DNA from: Chthoniobacteraceae bacterium
Lineage (GTDB): Bacteria > Verrucomicrobiota > Verrucomicrobiia > Chthoniobacterales > Chthoniobacteraceae
DNA: 64,000 nt
NCBI GenBank assembly: GCA_028293625.1
Contig: JAQGOL010000031.1
Span: 1 to 64,000, forward strand
Direction: 5' to 3'
Position 1 is the stretch's first letter. The number at the start of each line of letters is the position of its first letter. The notes under the pieces are model-generated. The model searched no databases, had not been told where the DNA came from, and worked only from the letters and a program-made list of their open reading frames with translations. This document shows positions 45,023 to 54,100 of this stretch, piece after piece. A program made the position numbers and the translations under genes.

Positions 45023-45931
45023 TTTAACTCGCTCCTCTCGACCCGCGGCCTTTCGCTTGATCGGCTCACCAATTTTTGCCGAATCGCCGAAGCCGGCGGC
45101 ATTGCCAAAGCGGCTGAAGGCGATCCAGGTAAGCAGAGTCTCTATAGCCGGCAGATCCGCGAACTGGAGGAGTTCTTCGGAGTGGAACTAAAGCGGCGGC
45201 ACGGCAAGGGAATGGCCATTACCGAGGCCGGTTGGCGATTGGTACGACTGACTCGGGCACACCTGCTGGGCCTCGCCGATTTTCAGTCTGAAGCGAGGAG
45301 CCAGCCCAAACGTCTCTCCATTGTTGCGGGCAACAGTATTCTGGAGTGGGTGCTGCTCCCGAAAATCGGACTTCTGCGCAATGCACTGCCCAACACGACG
45401 CTTGAATTTTCCAGCGAACGCACCGGCTTCCTTGTAAGGAAGCTGATCGACATGACAATCGATGTCGGTCTGATCCGAGAGAACGCCTTGCAAGCCCCGC
45501 TCAAAGCCAGGCGCTTGTTTGAACTGGGATACTCGGTTTTTGTACCAGACAAGCTTGCTGCAGGCGTAACCAAAAAAGACCTCAAGGCGCGACTCGCTGA
45601 CATTCCCCTGGCCACCTCGATCGGAGGTCATTTCCGTGAGGTTCTGGAACAAGCGGCTGCGAAAGCCAAATGGCCAATGGAAATTCAAGTAGCGTGTTCC
45701 TCCTTCACACAAGCCGCACGCACAGTGAAGGCCGGAACCTGCGCCGCCGTTCTGCCGGATATCGCGGCTCAGGATTTTGATCTATCCAACGTGATGCAGT
45801 TCAAACTTCCTTTCATGTCAGCTGAGCGGCGTAAAATCTGCGTTGTATGGAACCCGCGTCTGGCCGGGGTGCGTCCGATTATCACAGCCGCGGTCGATGC
45901 CATCAGAGCCTCGGTTGGCCAGGAAATTTAG
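45014..45931 (+). CDS. LysR-family transcriptional regulator
   Basis: This 305-residue protein has an N-terminal winged helix (LDRLTNFCRIAEAGGIAKAA, then SLYSRQIRELEEFFGVELKR and ITEAGWRLVRL), the LysR HTH layout. An effector-binding domain follows (RLSIVAGNSILEWVLLP, IDVGLIRENALQAP, AGTCAAVLPDIAA). It is divergent from the hypothetical/metallophosphoesterase operon, 63 bp apart, which is the usual position for a LysR regulator of the neighbouring genes (inference). The effector is unknown. The C-terminus is normal. Confidence 0.85.
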   Translation: MDMFNSLLSTRGLSLDRLTNFCRIAEAGGIAKAAEGDPGKQSLYSRQIRELEEFFGVELKRRHGKGMAITEAGWRLVRLTRAHLLGLADFQSEARSQPKRLSIVAGNSILEWVLLPKIGLLRNALPNTTLEFSSERTGFLVRKLIDMTIDVGLIRENALQAPLKARRLFELGYSVFVPDKLAAGVTKKDLKARLADIPLATSIGGHFREVLEQAAAKAKWPMEIQVACSSFTQAARTVKAGTCAAVLPDIAAQDFDLSNVMQFKLPFMSAERRKICVVWNPRLAGVRPIITAAVDAIRASVGQEI

Positions 45932-46031
45932 TCTGGGCGCAACTGGTTCTCCGGAGCGCTCCGCCATGGACGCTGCGGGTAGCCGGAGCGAATTGAGCCT
46001 TTCTTTCGGATCTACTTGGACGGACGTTCCT

Positions 46032-49000
46032 TCACGGCACAATTACCTTTAATCGGAGAAAAGCACGAGCCGGCGTGACCGTTGGTAACTGATCACGAAC
46101 TTTGCAAGTTAGGGTGCCGTCTAAATTATCGATCGGTAAAAATTCGAAAAGGACGGACGGTCCGAATAACCAATCAGTCAAATTGCCTGAGCGTTGAGGC
46201 AGATAGGTAAGAGTCGAGGTTGCCGGTCGTTTGTAGGTCAGGGTAAGATGCGGCCCGTCGGGGAGGTAATCGAGCCCTGCGACCGGCAGACCCGCATTCC
46301 CGGGCATGCCTGAATTTATGGCGAGCGCATACCGCAGCATATTGGAAACGCCGTCCCCGTATGCGTCATCCAAGGCGTCCGTCGCGGACTTTGGATTCAA
46401 ACCGTTGGTCATTTCCCAGGAATCAGGCAGGCCGTCGTGATCCGTGTCGGTGGAAGCGGCGGTGTTTACAAGGTAGGGGGTTGGCTCTGACCAGCCGCCG
46501 GGCTCGGAATCGGTGGCTTGTGTGCGGAGAAGGACGGTGTTGTTGAAGGTCGAGCCCAGATCGGTCCCCGCATCCCACACGAGCGAATGACTCACTCCAC
46601 CGGGCGATGACTCAAGCGATGCAGTCGATAAGGCGCCGGCCCCGATCGCGATTCCATCTGCGGTGAGAAGCTTGGCCGCGGACCAAGTCGTGCTCCCAGG
46701 TAGCTGGAATTGGAGCACAAGCGTGGAAGCGTCGGCTTCCGCATCCCACACCCGCACCCCAATGAAGCTTTGCAGGCCGCCGGGAGAAAACGCGGGTAAA
46801 ACCCGGGCTTTGGGCAGATTGTTCAGCACCAAGCCCGTGCCAGCCAAAGCGGCCTCGATGTCATCCGGGCCCCAGTGAATCACCTGACACTGCGCAGGGG
46901 TTGCCGGGTCCACGAGCAATCCAACCAGACCTTCCCGCCCGTTCGCGTCCCGAAGCGGTTCCAGTTGATGCCATGTCTTTCCACCGAACTCCATGGTGAA
47001 AACCTGCCGGACCAATGGCGACGTCGCATCAGGCGCAGTCCAGAGGGAAACCGTGCCGTCAGGTTCGCCAACAACCACCACCTGAGGCTTGGTAGCATCG
47101 GCGCGATGCAGCACAGTGATGCCGTAAGCTCCGGACGTATTCGGGGCGTTAAGCGGAAGGCGAACGGACGTCCGTAACACAGGAGTGGCGCCGCTCACGT
47201 CGTATTCGCCAACGACAAATTCGTCCCCGTTTCCAGCTCCAACGGGCGGTGCTTTGTCATCGATGAAGGCAAACACGAGCGAAGCACCGGTGATGGAAGC
47301 GCCACGCAGTGTCCCATACGCAAGCGAGTGCCCTCGCCAGATGAGTTTGGATGATGCAGGGGGCACAGGCAAATCGACATTGGAGGAGGCCGCCGCAATT
47401 TCAATGAGACCTGGATGTTTTTCGGCGTAAGGGCCAAAGACAAACTCAACGAGCCCCGTAATGGTTATCCATTGGCCATTTCCATTAAATAATACCTTGT
47501 TAGGACTTCGGTAACCATACGGCCCTTGATAATCACCACTTGGGCTTCCGGGTGCCCAATTTCGGTAACTCGAACTTAAACCGGAAAGCCATTTCCATGA
47601 AGACGAACTCGTGTCAGAGCCCGAGTCGCGATAGATTCCGAGCCAACAAAACTCATCGCGGAATTGAGCCCGAGCCCAATCGTTTTCAACCGCATCGTCG
47701 ATGGTGGCCAGGTGTCCGCCTTGAGAGATTGCATACTGCTCCGCGTCGCCCCAACTCATCTCCGACGGGGAAAGCAAGTAGCGTGAAGTCGTTGGCGCCC
47801 GGCGCACTGATCCGCGCGGAGCCGAAAAGGCCGTCGAATCGAACAGGCGAATAGATCCAGACCCCAACCAGAAAGCGGTTCCGCCGTCACGGCGACGGAT
47901 TGGCCACGAGGCGCTTACCGGGCCCTGATCGACTATTGTCGGGGCACTCCATTTTCCAGAAACCAAATCCTGGACGTAACAGGCGCTTGTTATTTGGCCA
48001 GTTGTAGACAGGAGGGAAATTGGACGTTCTGAAACCGAAATCCCAATCGTTTGCGCTGCCAGAACTGTTGCCCCATCCACAATCGCCAAGGAATCCTTGT
48101 TCCACTGGCCGGTTGTTTTGGAAAAACTTGCAATGCCCGCAGCGCCGGTGACTGGATGCGTGCCAACAAGAACCCGGGTTCCTGAGGTAGATTCTATTTC
48201 CCCGATTGAGAGCGAGGTGATTCCGACATTACCAACGGGTACCGCCTCGGTCGTCCATCCGCTCAGGCCATGAGAATATATCCGAAGTGAGTTCTGGGCT
48301 GTGCCAACGGCCCCATCTGATCCGACTACAAGTTCTTCTGGTCCAAAGCCATCCAGTTGCCCAGTCGCCATGACCCAGTTGGTAGGAGTGAACGCGGCGC
48401 TTGCCTCCAAACCACTCCCTACCGAAAAGGCTGGCTCCGAGGGATGGCTCGCGGCATCCCGCGGATCGGTGCCGGCTTTCCATTCGTGATAATTAGTGAA
48501 CCGATCGTGATCGGGATCCCCGTTGGGACCATTGTCGCCCGTCGCGGCCCCTGCGCCGGAAAAAGAGAGGCCGTGCGCGAACTCCCAAGCATCAGGAAGA
48601 CCGTCTCCATCCGCGTCCAAGTTGCTTAGGATTACATCGCGGATTTTGTTGCCATTGCCATCGTAAACATAGATTTGGACCAGCCCGTTGTCGCGCTCTG
48701 TTGCGACCAGACGATCGTTCTTATCGTAGTATCGGTGGGCCCAGCCTTCGCCCTTGAGGCTGCGGTAGTCGCTCATGTGGTTGTCACTTGGAAGTCCAGC
48801 CAATGAATTCACGGCGTTGGCCTTGTAGCCGAGAGCGCGAACATCGTATTCCTCCTTATTGGTCAGACTATCAAGATCCCGGTCTTCGTTGGCGTCATTA
48901 ACCAGGGGATTGAGTCCGTTGGCAATTTCCCAGCTGTCGTCCATGCCATCGCCGTCGGTGTCAGCCTTCATTGGATTAGTGCCATACGTGCCGATTTCCA

Positions 49001-51170
49001 GGACATCGGAAATACTGTCGCCGTCGCCGTCCACGCTATTGGGATTGCTGCCTGCGAGGAACTCCTGGCGATTAGTCAATCCGTCCTTGTCGGGATCCTC
49101 GCCCGGATCGGAAACTGTGGCTTTGGTACCGAAACGCACCTCCCAGGCGTCCGGCAATCCATCGCCATCCGTGTCGGTCAGCACCGGCGAAGTGCCGGCC
49201 AGATGCTCCTCAAGATCATTGAGTCCATCGTGGTCTTGATCCTGATAAAACACAGACGCTTTGAGACTGCTCTCGGTCCAATAGTCTTTCGCCAACGGTG
49301 TTGGTGTTTGGGCGCCGGTCACCGACGACAGCCCTCTTGTATCGAAACGCACGCGTCCCGGACTGCCGCTTAAACCACCGCCTGCGAAAGTTTGGCCGCT
49401 CCCATCCAGGCGTGCCGCCAAATAGATGCTTCCGCCGGCCCCACCTCCGCCGGAGGAACGTCGTTCTGTAAAATAAATTTGCGAATCTCCGTCGCCACCG
49501 TTTGCCGCGATAAGCCCGTTGAGATGAATTGTGCGTGCGATAATGAGCACAATCCCGCCTCCGGCGCCCCCCTTGCCGCTATCACTGAAATTCCCTTGAG
49601 GATTGGCATTCATTCCGCCGGCGCCTCCACCGCTTCCCATGTTGAACTGCGTCAAATCGGGCTGACCTGCCACTGCCCCCCCGGCTCCGCCCGCCGCCGA
49701 TGTAGGGAAATTGCCACCAAGATCGACGTTGGTGCCGGAACCCGCAACTCCAGGACTACTATGGCCTGCACCGCCTCCACCGTTCCCAATCCCATTCGGC
49801 CCATATTTTCCGTCGCCGTGTCCGCCGCCCCCACCACCGGATCCATTTGCGGCTACGGAGCGCGCAACGGGCCATGTCGATGCCGTGAACGATTCGCCTG
49901 GATAGCCATCAGTATTGGATGTCGCCGAAGCAGGCCCACCACGCAATCCGCACCCCGCTGCCGTAATGACCCCGCCCGATGGGATCTCAACGGTGTCCGC
50001 TATAAACGCAACAATTCCACCGCCGACTCCATCCCAAGGCCTGGCCGAGATGGCCCCTGAGACGATTAGATCTTGATACTGAGGGACCCGCACGCACTGG
50101 ATTTTAGCCCCCGAGCCAGGATCATAAGTATGGACCAATGGTTTCTTCAAGGTGACCCTATTGCTTGATACGGTTTCAACCTGGACCAGTTCATAGGTGC
50201 CTGCAGGGGCCCCGGTCACTGGCGTTCCTTGCTGGGTGACGTGAAGCAGTAATACATCGCCGGATTGGAGACCGAGCGGAATCACGCCAGATATTTCCTT
50301 GCTGCCTGCGATCTGAGCTGTCGTGATGCCGATGCGCGTATCGTTCACAAAGGAAGTCTGTCCGGCTGCTACCGTGACATTGCCATCCGAACGATTCCCA
50401 ATGTCGAAGTTCTCCTTGTTCGGATCGAGGCCATTCTGAATTTCCCATGCGTCAGGAATTTGGTCCAAATCACTGTCCAAGGCTGATTGTTGGGCTCCGT
50501 AATTGACTACCAAATATGGTCGCAAGGAGGCATCGGAATACTCCAGGCTATGGTAATTATTCCATTGATTATTTGTCCCGTTGGCACGCAGTTCAATGCC
50601 GTAGTTTGCGTCGCCGCTCATCCAGCCTTGCACTAAGCTGGTGACATCGATGTTTATCCACTGTCCCGCCATGGCGGCGTTCTGCGTAGAGACAAGTGAT
50701 CCCGTAGGCTGACTGCTCCAGGTCGTATTGTTATCCCAGTTGGAGGTAATCTTATAGACTGTCTGCGAGACAGCTTGCCCGCCGCCGGCAGCCGAATTGT
50801 CATGACAGTAAAGGTAAAGTTGAGCGCTCGTGATGCCAGTTGGCAGATTGGCGGTCCCAAAGCGCAGAAGCAGTCGGTATTCATCCCCCCAACCTCCATT
50901 GCGGATGACATCGAGGGCGCCGTTGGCATCATTAGGCAAGCTGGAGCGCACGTAGGTGTCCACGCCCCCGGCGTTTTCGAGGTGGATGGTCTGGTCGTCA
51001 GCGCGTGTAAAGCACGATAAACTGCAAAAGATGCCAAACATCATCCCCAAAAGCACCAAGCTATGCGCTTGATGACGCTTGCGCGGAACAAAGCCCGCTT
51101 CGGAGCGTGCTTCACTGCCGGGAGTATCAAAAGCCGCGTGAAACGCATCGTGAATAGCTTGAGTGATCAT
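46032..51170 (-). CDS. Giant secreted DNRLRE / glycine-rich / C-type lectin protein
   Basis: This is 1712 residues. A hydrophobic export signal lies near residues 35-57 (SLVLLGMMFGIFCSLSCFTR). A DNRLRE-type domain follows (residues about 60-225: DTYVRSSLPNDANGALDVIR through RPYLVVNYGA). Next are DxDxD-type thrombospondin-3 calcium loops (DSDLDQIPDAWEI, DTDGDGLPDAWEVRFG, DGDGDSISDVLEIG), a long Gly/Ala-rich stretch (about 400-620) and one RHS-like YDKNDRLVATERDNGLVQIY element. A C-type-lectin-like segment (about 1150-1260: WGDAEQYAISQGGHLATIDD, FCWLGIYRD) precedes a C-terminal DHDGLPDSWEMTNGLNPKSA domain typical of this phylum. It starts nine bases after the RHS gene stop, so the two are an operon. 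Surface binding is the likely role. Confidence 0.8.
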   Translation of the reverse strand: MITQAIHDAFHAAFDTPGSEARSEAGFVPRKRHQAHSLVLLGMMFGIFCSLSCFTRADDQTIHLENAGGVDTYVRSSLPNDANGALDVIRNGGWGDEYRLLLRFGTANLPTGITSAQLYLYCHDNSAAGGGQAVSQTVYKITSNWDNNTTWSSQPTGSLVSTQNAAMAGQWINIDVTSLVQGWMSGDANYGIELRANGTNNQWNNYHSLEYSDASLRPYLVVNYGAQQSALDSDLDQIPDAWEIQNGLDPNKENFDIGNRSDGNVTVAAGQTSFVNDTRIGITTAQIAGSKEISGVIPLGLQSGDVLLLHVTQQGTPVTGAPAGTYELVQVETVSSNRVTLKKPLVHTYDPGSGAKIQCVRVPQYQDLIVSGAISARPWDGVGGGIVAFIADTVEIPSGGVITAAGCGLRGGPASATSNTDGYPGESFTASTWPVARSVAANGSGGGGGGHGDGKYGPNGIGNGGGGAGHSSPGVAGSGTNVDLGGNFPTSAAGGAGGAVAGQPDLTQFNMGSGGGAGGMNANPQGNFSDSGKGGAGGGIVLIIARTIHLNGLIAANGGDGDSQIYFTERRSSGGGGAGGSIYLAARLDGSGQTFAGGGLSGSPGRVRFDTRGLSSVTGAQTPTPLAKDYWTESSLKASVFYQDQDHDGLNDLEEHLAGTSPVLTDTDGDGLPDAWEVRFGTKATVSDPGEDPDKDGLTNRQEFLAGSNPNSVDGDGDSISDVLEIGTYGTNPMKADTDGDGMDDSWEIANGLNPLVNDANEDRDLDSLTNKEEYDVRALGYKANAVNSLAGLPSDNHMSDYRSLKGEGWAHRYYDKNDRLVATERDNGLVQIYVYDGNGNKIRDVILSNLDADGDGLPDAWEFAHGLSFSGAGAATGDNGPNGDPDHDRFTNYHEWKAGTDPRDAASHPSEPAFSVGSGLEASAAFTPTNWVMATGQLDGFGPEELVVGSDGAVGTAQNSLRIYSHGLSGWTTEAVPVGNVGITSLSIGEIESTSGTRVLVGTHPVTGAAGIASFSKTTGQWNKDSLAIVDGATVLAAQTIGISVSERPISLLSTTGQITSACYVQDLVSGKWSAPTIVDQGPVSASWPIRRRDGGTAFWLGSGSIRLFDSTAFSAPRGSVRRAPTTSRYLLSPSEMSWGDAEQYAISQGGHLATIDDAVENDWARAQFRDEFCWLGIYRDSGSDTSSSSWKWLSGLSSSYRNWAPGSPSGDYQGPYGYRSPNKVLFNGNGQWITITGLVEFVFGPYAEKHPGLIEIAAASSNVDLPVPPASSKLIWRGHSLAYGTLRGASITGASLVFAFIDDKAPPVGAGNGDEFVVGEYDVSGATPVLRTSVRLPLNAPNTSGAYGITVLHRADATKPQVVVVGEPDGTVSLWTAPDATSPLVRQVFTMEFGGKTWHQLEPLRDANGREGLVGLLVDPATPAQCQVIHWGPDDIEAALAGTGLVLNNLPKARVLPAFSPGGLQSFIGVRVWDAEADASTLVLQFQLPGSTTWSAAKLLTADGIAIGAGALSTASLESSPGGVSHSLVWDAGTDLGSTFNNTVLLRTQATDSEPGGWSEPTPYLVNTAASTDTDHDGLPDSWEMTNGLNPKSATDALDDAYGDGVSNMLRYALAINSGMPGNAGLPVAGLDYLPDGPHLTLTYKRPATSTLTYLPQRSGNLTDWLFGPSVLFEFLPIDNLDGTLTCKVRDQLPTVTPARAFLRLKVIVP

Positions 51171-51179
51171 GGCGCTTGT

Positions 51180-54100
51180 TTATTTGGATTTGGTTGCGCC
51201 TGATTTGGTTGTGGCACCTGTGCTCGCAGCGCTTCCAGGTTTGGTGGCGCTACTTCCTCCACTTCCCGTTGAAATTTTGAGGCTGCCGCCAGCCTGAATA
51301 AGGTTCGGATTACTTATTCCGTTAGTAGACGCCAGCGTTGCGACCGTTGTTCCGTAACGAGCAGCTATCGATGAGAGAGTGTCCCCGGCCCGAATCGTAT
51401 AGGTAGATGCGCCGATGGTTGGTAAAGTGGTCGTCTGCACGGAAATGCTTGGCCCGCTTTTGATCGTCGAATTAGTCAGGGAGGTCGATTGTGCGATCTT
51501 GCCGGCGGAAGCGGTTGAGTAACTGCTTGTAATACCGCGGATAGTGGACACAGTGGACATCGCGATTCCTCCGGCAACTGCCTTCTCAGTGTTGTACGCA
51601 GCGTGTGCAAACGCCTTTGTGTTCCAGGTTTTCAAACCCACTCGTCCACGAATACCTACGGTCCCCGTCTCAATTCCAACCCCAATCACCGATTCGCCAA
51701 GAGAGTCGACAATGTCTTCGGCGAGGGATTGTTCGTTCTCCCCCCCAAGACCGGAAGTGAGGCCTCTTGCGACAGCGACCCCGGCATAGCCTGCAAGTCC
51801 ATTTGCAGCGAACGCTGCAAAGCCTTCCAACGCAAGTGGTGCGGCTAGGCTCGACAATGCTCCTGAAGCTGCTGCTCCGACCGAATTTCCGATTACTTGA
51901 GAGACGCTGTATGAGCGTCCCGCTACGCCGTCGGTTGCCAGAAATGTGAGCATATCGTAATTCATCTTCGCTGTAGTTCCAATGACTGCTATGCTTGAAA
52001 ATATCACCGCTTGTGCGAACTGTCCGTCGACGTCTGAGTATCTCGAAGGATTTTCGTTTCCATACCCATAAGCCTCCGGCTTCCAACCCGGCCCGATGTT
52101 CTTGACTGGATCAACGCTTAGAAAAACACCCGCGTCCGCAAGGTAATAGCGGGCTCGCATAAAATAGAGACCGGGAATGAGCGGTTCCTCCATGACACCT
52201 TGGGAGCCAACAAATCGGTAAGAATTGGAATCAGCGGTGGTAAAAGCTGTGTAAGGCCGTCCATAGTCGGAATAAGCGTATTCGGCGGTGGCAGCGCGGT
52301 CTTTGTCGGTCAGTCGGACAATGTTGCCTGAGCAATCAGCGTGATAGCAGGTGATTTTGGCGGGGTCAGCTGGGTCGACTTTGACGGCGAGGTCCGGCCC
52401 ATGAAGATACAAGGCGGTGATCTGGTTGGTCGATGTAGTGTCAGCAAGAATGCGCTCCATTCCTCCGGTCAGGCTAAGGACATAACGCGTCTCGGTGGTT
52501 GCTGCCGTGGCACCGGTCCCGGTAGTGAGGGTGCGTGAAATGCGGCGCCCCAGGGCATCGTATCGATTCAGGACTTGAGCTTTGAGAGCGGGAACCTGGC
52601 CGGGCGGAGTGGTAGCGGGAGGATCGAAGAGGAGCTTGGTCGTGCGGTTGTCCTCGTCATAGGTTAGAGAGAGGGATCCGATAATGGGACAGGTGGCCTT
52701 GGAGAGGTTGAAGGATTCTGATCCGTCGGCTTTCTTGAACTCGTAAGTCCAGTTTTTCGCGCCGGTGGAATCGGCTGCATCGGATCGGGTCTTCAGGCGA
52801 CCGGCGGCGGTGTAAACAGAGGTTTCGTCATGCACGGCGGGGAATGGATAGGAAAGGAGGCCTTTCTCACGCGCCGAAGTTTGATTGCCGTTGCGATCGT
52901 AGGCATAGTTGAGGGCAATGAGGACGGAATCGTCGGCGGTGGCCGGGGTTCCTTTTCCATCGGTGTAGCCAAGAGCGGTCTGTCGGCCCAACTCGTCGTA
53001 GGTGGCGGTGCGCGAGATGCCGTTGGGGTAAGTCTGGCTGGTTAGGCGGCCTTCCTTGTCCCATTGATAGGTGAGGACGTGGCCGCCCCAATTGGCAGCG
53101 GTAGACTGGCGAACGAGCCGGCCAAGATTGTCGAACTCCTGGCTCAGCGGCCGATTACCCGGGTAGGTCAGTGTCGTTAGACGGCCCAAGGCGTCGTAGG
53201 CGTAGCCGACGGTCTGACCAAAGGCATCGGTCGAGCTATAGGGACGGTCAAGGACATCGTAACCTAGATTCGTGGCGGTCGACTGTCCCGTCTGGCCATC
53301 AATGCGAGTAACAGAGAGGACGTTGTCGTTGTTGTCGTAGGAGAGAAGGCTTTGCCGGCCGGTAGAGAACTGCGCGTAAAAGAGCCGGCCAGCGGCGTCG
53401 TAATACAGAGTCCGTGTAATGCCAGTCGGCTCGACTTCGGTCTTGAGGCGGCCGAGTTCGTCGTAGGTGTAGGTCCAGACGAGCTGGTCCTGGTTCTTCT
53501 CCGTGAGCCGCAGGCCGCGGACATCATAGGTCATAACATAGTGGCCGTGGAGCGCGTCTTCAATATCGAGGATGTTGCCTACGCCATCGTATTGGTAGAT
53601 CCACGCCTGCCCCATCGGATCAGTCCACTTTTTCAAGCGTCCGCGCCCGTCGTATTCATTGCGGCTGGTGGCTCCCTTAGGGTTAGTGACGGAGAGGAGT
53701 CGTCCGGACTCGTCGTAGCTGGAAGTGCAGGTGTTCCCGAGTGGGTCTATCTCCACTGTCGCTCGATTGAGTCGGTCGTATTGTCGGCGAGAGAGGCGTC
53801 CGAGCCGGTCGCGTGTAGTGACCTCATTGCCGTTAGCGTCGTAACTATGCTCCGTATAATTTCCGTTGGGATCGAACTCGCGGAGTAAACGCCCGGCCTC
53901 ATCATAAGTCCGGCTCGTTGTGATGTTCTGGAGCTGGGGAGCGCCCGTGACTTGAGAAATCGGGACAAGCGGGGAAGTGCCGGAGGCTGCAAGGGAGCGG
54001 TTGTTATAAGTGGAAGTGGCAACGCTTCCCGCCCGATCTTTAGCCCAAACGCGCAAGTTACTGCCGTCGTATTGGCTTTCGGATTGCTGGAGCTTGGCAT

